This document shows positions 10,539 through 17,683 of a stretch of DNA of 64,000 nucleotides, one piece after another. The stretch spans positions 1-64,000 of the forward strand of contig LVBK01000013.1 of assembly GCA_001604385.1 (NCBI GenBank), in the 5' to 3' direction. Made by a program: the position numbers and the translations under genes. The notes below the pieces were generated by a model that ran no database searches, was not told the origin of the DNA, and saw only the letters and a program-made list of their open reading frames with translations. The first letter of the stretch is position 1. Every line of letters starts with the position of its first letter. The DNA is from Spirochaetales bacterium Spiro_09. Lineage in GTDB: Bacteria > Spirochaetota > Spirochaetia > Treponematales > Treponemataceae.

Positions 10539-11299
10539 TATACTCCCTCTTCAGTACCGGATGAAAGTACAAAATCGGACATAACAACCGGTAACGGGAC
10601 AGCACACACCGGTTGGGACACAATACGGGACACTGAAACACAGCCCGCTTCGACGGCTTCCCAATCAGAAGAACCATTACCGGTTGTCACAATATTTCCA
10701 CCCTTGAAAAAGCTGTACTTGCACCCGTCAGGACCATCATGCATCACAATACTGTCCCGGTATTCACGGCGGGACACTCCGGTCATACACACGCCCCGGT
10801 ATACAGGAAGGGACGGAGCGTTGATATTGACAAATACATCACGCTCACACAGTCCAACAAGCTGTTCAAGATTTTCTGAAACAAATCGTGCAAGAGGCTC
10901 CCAGTACCAGGGCTCGGTATCAGATACAAGACTCACCGCAATTCCGGGGACCCCTGCAAAGGATGCTTGCCGTGCTGCAGCAGCGGTTCCCGAGAACACA
11001 ATGTCTGTTCCAAGATTCGCTCCACGGTTAATCCCCGAAATTACTACATCGGGTCGAAAAGGCATAATGCCCTGGGAACCGGTTATCGTGCAATCTACCG
11101 GTAAGCCGGAGCAGCTGAATTCCTTGTCGCCTTCAACGCGAAAACGCAGGGGATCACTCATGGTAATTCCGTGTGAAACACCGGAACGGTTTGTTGAGGG
11201 CGCAACAATCCAGACACTGTGACGTTTCCGCAATACGGCTGCAAGAACCTGCAAGCCTTCTGCTGTATAGCCGTCATCGTTGGTAACAAGAATATTCAT
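10538..11299 (-). CDS. surE: 5'/3'-nucleotidase SurE
   Basis: Metal-dependent nucleoside-monophosphate phosphatase of the SurE family, usually linked to stationary-phase survival. At 253 residues it has normal family length. The N-terminal metal-binding NDDGY motif is at residues 7-11, followed by 'WIVAPSTNRSGVSHGIT' and the ISGINRGANLG segment that supplies the second metal ligand. It is the first gene of a three-gene unit with the TPR and NHL proteins. No Shine-Dalgarno sequence precedes the ATG. Promoter-like elements lie directly upstream, inside the end of the GHMP kinase gene. Confidence 0.95.
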   Translation of the reverse strand: MNILVTNDDGYTAEGLQVLAAVLRKRHSVWIVAPSTNRSGVSHGITMSDPLRFRVEGDKEFSCSGLPVDCTITGSQGIMPFRPDVVISGINRGANLGTDIVFSGTAAAARQASFAGVPGIAVSLVSDTEPWYWEPLARFVSENLEQLVGLCERDVFVNINAPSLPVYRGVCMTGVSRREYRDSIVMHDGPDGCKYSFFKGGNIVTTGNGSSDWEAVEAGCVSVSRIVSQPVCAVPLPVVMSDFVLSSGTEEGV

Positions 11300-11305
11300 G
11301 AGTCA

Positions 11306-11334
11306 ACTATATCATAGAATGAAGGCGCCGTCAG
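11306..11334 (-). promoter_or_regulatory. Putative surE promoter
   Basis: On the minus strand CTGACG (11334-11329), a 17-nt spacer and TATAGT (11311-11306) lie 6 nt before the surE ATG, with no Shine-Dalgarno sequence between. A leaderless transcript is implied. The -35 box matches only 4 of 6 positions. Confidence 0.4.
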
Positions 11335-12466
11335 AGGGCGAAACCTCGTAACGGACCGGTTTAAAGCCGAATATCCGTTCGTACTCGTCCATCTTGCGTG
11401 CATAGGGTTCCACATCATCGTGTCTGATCATTGCGTAGGTACAGCCGCCAAAGCCCCTGCCAGTCATGCGGGAACACACCAGATCATGCGTCTCGGGGAT
11501 GATAAATTCAAGAGCTCGTTTGACAAGCCAGTCAAGTTCGGGACATGAAATTTCAAAACGGTCGCGCAAACCCTCATGAGAGCGGTTGACCGTTTTCGAA
11601 AATAATAGATAATCCCCCGCGTTCAAGGCAGCTACGGCATCACGTACACTTTCGCTTTCCCGGATTATAAATATTACACGCCGTCTCACCGATTCGGGAA
11701 TGTCTACTATTTCCTCAAGTATGGATTCTGTCAGCTGATTGAAATCCGATGGAGCATCAGGATCGGTTTTTACAATTTCATAGGCCTTGATGCACTCCTG
11801 AATACGCAGGGCCAATTCCTCGCGGGCCAACAAACGGGGAACACGGGAGTCCGTCAGTATAATCGCAGTCTCGGCAGGAAAGGGCACAAGATCGGTACGA
11901 ATGGAATTATGGTCTGTTCGTATGCAATGACCTTTTTTTGAATGAAGGGCGGTCAATATATCGGCACGATGTGCATACGTTTTTAAAAAATGCGTATTGG
12001 CACGCTCGAGAAGTGACACCAGAACCGCTTCATTAAGAGAAGGTGCGAACAGTGAACGCAGGGCAATTCCGGTCGCAACCTTGAGCGCGTTCGGGGTACC
12101 AAGACCGGCATCAGGCGGAATCTCTGAAAGTATGGTAAAATTAAGACCCGGAATATGTATCCCGTATTCCTCAAAGGATGAAATGACAGCCTTTACAGAG
12201 TTTGCCCACCGGTCTTCCTTTCGGTATTTCAGGTTTGAAGCGGAAACTTTTTTTCTTTCTCCGAGAGCAACGGAATACAGTCGGTAATTTTGATCGGTAC
12301 GTGCAGAAACAGCAAGAAATAGATGATAATTGATGGCCATCGATAGGGTGTTGCCTTTGGCGAACCAGGTATGCTCACCCAATAAATGAAAGCGGCCGGG
12401 TACTGCCACAGCCACCGCTGGTCCGGCATCGTACTCGCCGGTATGTACATCAACTATTTTCTGCAT
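11312..12466 (-). CDS. GHMP-family sugar kinase, galactokinase-like but with altered sugar site
   Basis: A 384-residue small-molecule kinase of the GHMP family, closest in layout to galactokinase. The N-terminal motif is PGRFHLLGEHTW (residues 23-34), the phosphate-binding loop is PPDAGLGTPNALK, and the C-terminal glycine-rich motif is MTGRGFGGCTYA. In true galactokinases the first motif reads GEHTD, and that Asp binds galactose. Here it is Trp34. The likely catalytic Asp in HRADILTAL is kept. ATP-dependent sugar phosphorylation is likely but the substrate is doubtful. I start at the ATG at 12466 because the longer frame is non-homologous and runs into lnt. Confidence 0.8.
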   Translation of the reverse strand: MQKIVDVHTGEYDAGPAVAVAVPGRFHLLGEHTWFAKGNTLSMAINYHLFLAVSARTDQNYRLYSVALGERKKVSASNLKYRKEDRWANSVKAVISSFEEYGIHIPGLNFTILSEIPPDAGLGTPNALKVATGIALRSLFAPSLNEAVLVSLLERANTHFLKTYAHRADILTALHSKKGHCIRTDHNSIRTDLVPFPAETAIILTDSRVPRLLAREELALRIQECIKAYEIVKTDPDAPSDFNQLTESILEEIVDIPESVRRRVIFIIRESESVRDAVAALNAGDYLLFSKTVNRSHEGLRDRFEISCPELDWLVKRALEFIIPETHDLVCSRMTGRGFGGCTYAMIRHDDVEPYARKMDEYERIFGFKPVRYEVSPSDGAFIL

Positions 12467-12472
12467 AGCATT

Positions 12473-12501
12473 ATAATAGAGGCAATATTGAAACAATTCA
12501 A
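12473..12501 (-). promoter_or_regulatory. Promoter of the GHMP kinase gene
   Basis: Minus strand TTGAAT (12501-12496), a 17-nt spacer and TATTAT (12478-12473). The -10 box ends 6 nt before the ATG at 12466, with no Shine-Dalgarno sequence, so the predicted mRNA starts at or next to the A of ATG. Confidence 0.55.
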
Positions 12502-12527
12502 GAAAAATGAGTAGAATGGAGTCAAAT

Positions 12528-14186
12528 ATGTCGCTACCAAAAGCAATCCTCTGCGTTATTCTTTCAGCTCTCAGTCTCTCGCTCGGCATACCGAATGAAC
12601 TGCTTCCCGGCTCATCGATACTTCTCGGTTTCGCCGCCCTTGTGCCTCTGTATACCCTGTTACGTTCGACTCGCAGCTGGTCTCTTGCGGCTGTATATGG
12701 CGGTTTCATGATGATGAGCGTTCATCTGATCTCCAGCTTCTGGCTTGCCTATTTCAAGGAGTTTGCCATATTTACCCTCGGCGCCTCGGCACTTGCCTAT
12801 CTGGTGATGGGTTTACTCGCGGGATGGCTCCTCAAATACAGTCTTTCTTTTCCTTCGCATCTCAGACCCTTTGTCTTCGCCGCAGTCTGGACCGTGTGGG
12901 AGTGGTTCAAATCAATTGGCTTTCTCGCCTATCCATGGGGGACGCTCATGATGAGTGCACCGCATGTTAAAAGTCTTATCCAGATAGCTGATATTACCGG
13001 AGCCTGGGGAGTCAGCTTTCTTATCGCCCTGTGTTCATCCGTCTGTGCAGAACTACTCGCGCAAAACAGGTTTCGTCCGTTTTCTTTGCTTCCTGTATAC
13101 CGGTCTTTGCTATTTACCGCCTTTGTGCTCCTTCTTACGCTTACGTATGGCAACATGCGCCTATCGACACTCCCGGCGAGCGAAGAAAGTATCAATGTGG
13201 TTCTGGTACAACAGAATACCGATCCTTGGGATGAACCGAACGCAGAGGTTCCCCTTCTCGTTTCTCAACGGTTAACACGGGAAGCGATTCTCAATTCCCC
13301 TGTTAAACCTGACCTTGTTATCTGGAGTGAATCAGTCCTTCCCTGGCCATATCAGGAATACCGCAATCATTATGCTCTCTTTCCGCGATCAGATCCCTTC
13401 CGGGCTTTTCTCTCGGAAATTGACACGCCGCTCCTTGTCGGTGCTCCCGTTCTTGTCAACCGGGAACGAAAAGAATATGCCAATTCGGTCATTCTGCTTT
13501 CACCGGACGGCAAAAAATCCGACTGGTACGGAAAGATACAGCTCGTTCCCTTCGCGGAATATATGCCATTTACTGAATATGCCTGGGTACGCAAGACATT
13601 CGATACCCTGGTCGGCTTCTCTTCCGGTTGGCAACCGGGCACCGAGTTTAAATCCCTCTCTGTGAAAACCCGTGATGGTAGAAATATTTCCTTCGCAACA
13701 CCCATTTGCTTTGAAGACGCTTTCGCAAGCCATGTTGCCCGTTTATATCGCACCGGAAGCTCACTACTGATAAATCTGACCAATGATTCGTGGTCAAAGA
13801 CAGACAGTGCGGAGATGCAGCATTATGCAATTGCGTCGTTCCGGGCAATTGAACTGAGAACTACACTGATTCGTTCAACCAATGCAGGCTATTCAGCGGT
13901 CATCGATCCAGCGGGAACCATTTTGTATGATATGCCGCTTTTTACCGAGGCTGCTATCAGCGCAAATGTGCCGATTTACCGCCACGGATTAACTTTTTAT
14001 GCCCGTTTCGGCGACTGGCTGCCAACGCTTTTCGCCCTCCTTCTTGCGGTCCTTTTTGCATACAAGGCCATACTTGACATTCTGGCATCACGCACGTTAA
14101 CTTATAATAATAAATGGTTAACGAGAATAACTCACGCAACACAAAACACCGGATTCTTGACATTCTCGGACTACGACCGGGACTGA
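12528..14186 (+). CDS. lnt: Apolipoprotein N-acyltransferase
   Basis: Inner-membrane enzyme that adds the third acyl chain to the N-terminal Cys of lipoproteins. This fits a genome with several lipoproteins in this window alone. The N-terminal half has about six membrane segments, followed by the nitrilase-type domain. The catalytic triad is visible as Glu268 (WSESVLPWP), Lys336 (WYGKIQLVPF) and Cys394 (ATPICFED), close to the E. coli positions 267, 335 and 387. A final membrane segment precedes the C-terminus. I prefer the ATG at 12528, which has GGAG 6 nt upstream, over in-frame ATGs at 12507 and 12519. The 3' end overlaps birA. Confidence 0.95.
   Translation: MSLPKAILCVILSALSLSLGIPNELLPGSSILLGFAALVPLYTLLRSTRSWSLAAVYGGFMMMSVHLISSFWLAYFKEFAIFTLGASALAYLVMGLLAGWLLKYSLSFPSHLRPFVFAAVWTVWEWFKSIGFLAYPWGTLMMSAPHVKSLIQIADITGAWGVSFLIALCSSVCAELLAQNRFRPFSLLPVYRSLLFTAFVLLLTLTYGNMRLSTLPASEESINVVLVQQNTDPWDEPNAEVPLLVSQRLTREAILNSPVKPDLVIWSESVLPWPYQEYRNHYALFPRSDPFRAFLSEIDTPLLVGAPVLVNRERKEYANSVILLSPDGKKSDWYGKIQLVPFAEYMPFTEYAWVRKTFDTLVGFSSGWQPGTEFKSLSVKTRDGRNISFATPICFEDAFASHVARLYRTGSSLLINLTNDSWSKTDSAEMQHYAIASFRAIELRTTLIRSTNAGYSAVIDPAGTILYDMPLFTEAAISANVPIYRHGLTFYARFGDWLPTLFALLLAVLFAYKAILDILASRTLTYNNKWLTRITHATQNTGFLTFSDYDRD
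14095..14123 (+). promoter_or_regulatory. BirA-operator-like inverted repeat over the birA start
   Basis: Perfect inverted repeat CGTTAAC - 15 nt - GTTAACG. BirA operators are known to be GTTAAC-type inverted repeats with about this spacing. The spacer contains TATAAT (14103-14108), and the right arm covers the ATG at 14114. A TTGACA lies at 14074-14079, too far from TATAAT for a standard promoter. BirA binding here would block initiation and give autoregulation of the biotin operon. Confidence 0.6.
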
Positions 14187-15076
14187 CTGTTTCCGGCGAA
14201 CGCATAGCCTCTGAATTGGGCATAAGCCGGGTAGCAGTATGGAAGGCAATCCGTTCATTAACTGAACGAGGGTATACCATATTGTCGACCCCCTCAGGGT
14301 ACCGGCTGGAAGAGATTCCTGCTGACAGCCTTGATGGGTGGGATCTCGGTCTGGATAACAGCCGGTTCCGTCATCTGGAAAGCACTTCATCGACAATGAA
14401 CGATGCGCTGCGCGCTGCTCTGGCAGGAGCCACTGACGGCTATATGATAGTCGCCGAAGAACAGATCGAGGGGCGGGGTACAGAAAACAAACGGTGGGAA
14501 TCTGCAACAGGAGGCCTCTTCTTTACGCAAATACACCGTCCGTGCCTGGAACCAAAATATGCAGAACGACAAAAAATGGCCACCCAATGTGCCCTTGTTC
14601 TTGCAATCAGGGAGACGTCTCTCCAACATGCCTGGAATGGTTGGCCAAACGACGTGTATGCTCGTTCACCGGCAGGAACCGAAAGCGGGAAGGCAGGAGG
14701 AATACTTGCTGAATATCTTGTCAGCGGCAATCGACTATCTTTTGTTAATATCGGAATAGGAGTCAACACCGGAACCCGCCCTGCACAAGAGGGAGCCATC
14801 ACAATTAACAGTTCACGAAAAGAACTCCTGAAAGCCTTTCTCTCATTCTCCCGGGACATTTCTCCTGAAGAAGCTGATCTTCATATCCGCTGGAACAGCC
14901 TCTGCCCGATGACCGGTTCAAAAATTCGATATGTATACCATAAGGCTGAACGCACGGGGATTTTTGAGGGAATAAACAGCGAAGGACAAGCCGTCATTCA
15001 CGATGCGGAAGTGTCCAGGACCTATAGTCCTGGCACAATAACCATCCGGGACAAAACCGAAAATTTCTTACTATAA
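14114..15076 (+). CDS. birA: Bifunctional biotin-protein ligase / biotin operon repressor
   Basis: Activates biotin as biotinyl-AMP and transfers it to carboxylase carrier domains. Its N-terminal winged helix lets it repress biotin genes. The 320-residue protein has the HTH at about residues 10-65 (SGERIASELGISRVAVWKAIRSL). The ligase core follows, with STSSTMNDALR near residue 90, EGRGTENKRWES as the adenylate-binding loop, and a C-terminal SH3-like domain. It overlaps lnt by 73 nt. The ATG at 14114 has no Shine-Dalgarno sequence, and no other in-frame start precedes the HTH. It is followed by bioY, bioM and bioN. Confidence 0.93.
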   Translation: MVNENNSRNTKHRILDILGLRPGLTVSGERIASELGISRVAVWKAIRSLTERGYTILSTPSGYRLEEIPADSLDGWDLGLDNSRFRHLESTSSTMNDALRAALAGATDGYMIVAEEQIEGRGTENKRWESATGGLFFTQIHRPCLEPKYAERQKMATQCALVLAIRETSLQHAWNGWPNDVYARSPAGTESGKAGGILAEYLVSGNRLSFVNIGIGVNTGTRPAQEGAITINSSRKELLKAFLSFSRDISPEEADLHIRWNSLCPMTGSKIRYVYHKAERTGIFEGINSEGQAVIHDAEVSRTYSPGTITIRDKTENFLL

Positions 15077-15087
15077 AGGAAGGAACC

Positions 15088-15648
15088 ATGCACAAAAAAA
15101 CGTTGAAATCTGTACTGACTGCCCTTTTTGCTGCCCTTATCAGCGCGGGAGCTTTGATTACAATCCCCCTGGGACCGGTACCCCTTGTCATGCAAAACGC
15201 ATTTGCAGTACTTGCAGGACTATTACTGGGTCCCGTTCAGGGAGCAGGAGCGGTCGGTCTTTTTCTCCTCTCGGGCGTTCTGGGATTACCCGTCTTTTCA
15301 GGCGGGAAAAGTGGATTCGCCGTACTGGCAGGACCAACCGGCGGTTATCTTGCAGGATATTTCATAGCAGCCCTAGTTGCCGGGTATGCAGTTCAACGCC
15401 TGGACAATGATACACGGAACGTCTCCCCGATTCCGGTACTGATCAGCGCCTGTCTTGCCTCGTTTCTCAGTATCTATATACCCGGCGTACTCAGACTGGC
15501 ACAAAGTCTTGAGCTTTCACTGCCCCAGGCCATAGCAAAGGGCTTTGTTCCCTTCATCGCAGCTGATATTGTCAAAACAGCCATACTGGTCCCCCTTGTG
15601 CTCAAGCTGAGACCGGTACTGTCACGGTATTTACATCCGGAGGCCTGA
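15088..15648 (+). CDS. bioY: Biotin transporter substrate-binding S component BioY
   Basis: Membrane S-component that binds biotin in an energy-coupling-factor transporter. The 186-residue protein is nearly all hydrophobic, with about six helices. It shows the BioY hallmarks 'GPVPLVMQNAFAVLAGLLLGP' near residue 30 and 'LPVFSGGKSGFAVLAGPTGGYLAGY' near residue 75. AAGGAAGG lies just before the ATG. The stop and the bioM ATG overlap at TGATG. With bioM and bioN downstream this is a complete three-component ECF biotin importer. No biotin synthesis genes are present in the window. Confidence 0.95.
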   Translation: MHKKTLKSVLTALFAALISAGALITIPLGPVPLVMQNAFAVLAGLLLGPVQGAGAVGLFLLSGVLGLPVFSGGKSGFAVLAGPTGGYLAGYFIAALVAGYAVQRLDNDTRNVSPIPVLISACLASFLSIYIPGVLRLAQSLELSLPQAIAKGFVPFIAADIVKTAILVPLVLKLRPVLSRYLHPEA

Positions 15649-16406
15649 TGATTCACTCCCCTCCCCTGCTCGAAATTTCGTCTGTCTCCAGACGGTTTCC
15701 CGGGCAGTCCACAGCAGCTCTCGAAGAAGTATCCTTCTCTGTACGCAAAGGAGAATGCCTGGTCATAAGTGGAGCAAACGGTTCGGGAAAAAGCGTCCTC
15801 ATGCACATAATTGCCGGTCTGGATGCCCCTACAACAGGAACAATCGAACACCCGTCAACTGGCGGTAAGGCACTTCGTATTGGTCTGGTGTTTCAGGATG
15901 CAGATGCACAAATTTTGGGAGATACCCCCCTGGAAGACGCTGCATGGGGACCGCGTAACAAGGGTGCTTCCAAGGCAGAAGCGGAAACTAAGGCCCGAAC
16001 CGCATTATATATTGCCGGATTGGCCGGGAAAGAATTGCATCCGGCCAGAACCCTGTCCGGTGGTGAAAAACGACGCCTTGCGGTCGCCGGAATACTTGCA
16101 ATGGAAGCAGAATTGATTATCTTCGATGAACCCTTTGCGAATCTTGACTGGCCGGGAGTCGTACAGGTCAATTCCATTATTTCGGAATTATTGCACAACG
16201 GCACCACGCTCATCATATTGACGCACGAACTGGAAAAAGTACTTGGCCTCGCCAACCGGCTCATTATCCTGTTTCAGGGACGACTAGTCTTTGACGGACT
16301 TCCGGAAACAGCCCTTTCAGGAACACGCCTCGAGCAGTGGGGTATCCGCAACCCCCTGAGATCATACTCGTCGGTAAGGGATCTGGTATGGACGGCAGAT
16401 ACATGA
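15648..16406 (+). CDS. bioM: ECF transporter ATPase, biotin module (BioM)
   Basis: ABC-type ATPase that powers the biotin ECF transporter. At 252 residues it has typical length. The Walker A motif is GANGSGKS (about 42-49), the Q-loop is LVFQDADAQ, the signature is LSGGEKRRLAVAG, and Walker B is LIIFDEPFANLD, followed by the H-loop THELE. It starts at the bioY stop and its 3' end overlaps bioN. It probably works as a BioM dimer or pairs with itself, since no second ATPase gene is nearby. Confidence 0.93.
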   Translation: MIHSPPLLEISSVSRRFPGQSTAALEEVSFSVRKGECLVISGANGSGKSVLMHIIAGLDAPTTGTIEHPSTGGKALRIGLVFQDADAQILGDTPLEDAAWGPRNKGASKAEAETKARTALYIAGLAGKELHPARTLSGGEKRRLAVAGILAMEAELIIFDEPFANLDWPGVVQVNSIISELLHNGTTLIILTHELEKVLGLANRLIILFQGRLVFDGLPETALSGTRLEQWGIRNPLRSYSSVRDLVWTADT

Positions 16407-17059
16407 TCAGGAGGGAAAGCCTTTTTTCCTACCGTCCCGGTTCAACGGTCATACACCATCTTCCCGCACCGGTAAAACTTGTTTTGCTGGTCATTTTTTC
16501 TGCTGCTGTCTCTGGCGGTCCCCGAGAACTGTTAACCGTTGCCTCCCTTTTTATATTTCTTGTTGCCTGTGCAGCCCGCCTTTCTGTCGCCTCTGTCCGT
16601 TCGCTTATCCGCATTATCATTTTTTATGGCCTGTTTATTGCCATTTTCAGCATCGGTACAGGAGAGCCTGACCATACGTATCAGGAACGTCTTTATTCAA
16701 CACTCCTCTACCTGTGGCGTCTTGCCACCCTGGTTACCGCCGGAAGTGTCTTCTATGAAACGACAAGCGCCACGGATGTTCGACACTGCCTGTACGCTCT
16801 CCAAAAGAAGTGTGAAACACTGCTTGCACGGTATGCAGGACGCACCGTGCAGTTTCCCGATATCGCCCTCCTCCTTTCGTTGACCGTATCTTTCATACCA
16901 CGCATATTCAGCACCTGGGACTCCCTGAATTCAGCCTGGCTTGCTCGCGGTGGCAGCAAGAACGGCCCAAGAAAGATGGGGGTTCTCTTGCCCCTCCTTC
17001 TCATACGTCTACTGTATATCGCCGCAGACACGGATCGTGCTGTTCGTAATCGAAGCTGA
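16388..17059 (+). CDS. bioN: ECF transporter transmembrane T component (BioN)
   Basis: Transmembrane coupling protein that links BioM to BioY. Four to five hydrophobic segments are seen, and the cytoplasmic coupling helix carries the typical Ala-Arg-Gly motif in 'SAWLARGGSKNG' near the C-terminal third. Two starts are possible. ATG 16388 has AAGGGA 6 nt upstream and overlaps bioM by 19 nt. ATG 16403 sits in an ATGA overlap. I chose 16388. An even longer frame from 16337 has no homologous look. It is the last gene of the biotin operon. Confidence 0.85.
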   Translation: MDGRYMIRRESLFSYRPGSTVIHHLPAPVKLVLLVIFSAAVSGGPRELLTVASLFIFLVACAARLSVASVRSLIRIIIFYGLFIAIFSIGTGEPDHTYQERLYSTLLYLWRLATLVTAGSVFYETTSATDVRHCLYALQKKCETLLARYAGRTVQFPDIALLLSLTVSFIPRIFSTWDSLNSAWLARGGSKNGPRKMGVLLPLLLIRLLYIAADTDRAVRNRS

Positions 17060-17088
17060 TTTTTTTAAATTTTAGTTATAAATTATCG

Positions 17089-17117
17089 TTGCAAAATAAA
17101 CGACCGAGTGATATAGT
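17089..17117 (+). promoter_or_regulatory. Promoter of the nrdR-nrdD operon
   Basis: TTGCAA at 17089-17094, a 17-nt spacer and TATAGT at 17112-17117. The -10 box lies inside the first NrdR-box-like sequence, a standard arrangement for repression. The leader to the nrdR ATG at 17210 is about 85 nt and contains the second box. Confidence 0.6.
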
Positions 17118-17151
17118 GTACTCAGGATGCGAGGTACACCATATCTGGTAT
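17104..17151 (+). promoter_or_regulatory. Tandem NrdR boxes
   Basis: Two 16-nt sites match the known consensus acaCwAtATaTwGtgt. The site at 17104-17119 matches 10 of 16, with the right half perfect (ATATAGTGT). The site at 17136-17151 (ACACCATATCTGGTAT) matches 12 of 16. The 16-nt gap between them is the spacing reported for NrdR box pairs. They imply NrdR-ATP/dATP control of its own operon. Confidence 0.65.
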
Positions 17152-17209
17152 CCATTTTGTACACACAGCAAGTAATCGACAAAGGTTTGATCAACAGGGA
17201 AGGAAAATC

Positions 17210-17683
17210 ATGCGATGTCCCCATTGCGGCAGTCTTGAAGACAAGGTTATAGAATCGCGAACACTCGCAAACGGAGACAGCATCAGGCGACGCAGGGAAT
17301 GTATCGAGTGCGGATATCGATTTACCAGCTATGAACGTATCGAAGAAAAGCAATTCATGGTCATAAAGCGTGACGGAAGACGTCAACCGTTCGACAGGAA
17401 AAAACTGGAGCATGGAATAGAACGTGCCCTTGAAAAACGTCCATTTTCGACAATGATGATAGACAATATTGTCAGCGAGATTGAAGATGAAGCGGCAATG
17501 TCCGGAAAGGCAGCTCACGAAATATCAAGTCAGGCTTTGGGGGAACTGGTTCTTGCCCGCCTGTATGATATTGACAAGGTAGCGTATATACGGTTTGCGT
17601 CTGTATACAGGCATTTTGAAAATTTGGCAGAGTTTATTTCAGAGGTGAATAAAGTGGGGGAAATGAATGGCAACGAACACTGA
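17210..17683 (+). CDS. nrdR: Transcriptional repressor NrdR
   Basis: Zinc-ribbon, ATP-cone regulator of ribonucleotide reductase genes that senses dATP/ATP. The N-terminal zinc ribbon has CPHC at residues 3-6 and CIEC near 31-34. The ATP-cone follows from about residue 48 (VIKRDGRRQPFDRKKLEHGI). The 157-residue length is normal. GGGAAGGA lies upstream of the ATG. The 3' end overlaps nrdD by 17 nt. Matching NrdR boxes lie in the promoter, so autoregulation is likely. Confidence 0.96.
   Translation: MRCPHCGSLEDKVIESRTLANGDSIRRRRECIECGYRFTSYERIEEKQFMVIKRDGRRQPFDRKKLEHGIERALEKRPFSTMMIDNIVSEIEDEAAMSGKAAHEISSQALGELVLARLYDIDKVAYIRFASVYRHFENLAEFISEVNKVGEMNGNEH

Noticed and set aside
12467-12709. Long N-terminal extension of the GHMP kinase frame
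   Set aside because: It is antisense to the 5' end of lnt, has no family similarity, and a promoter sits just before the ATG at 12466.
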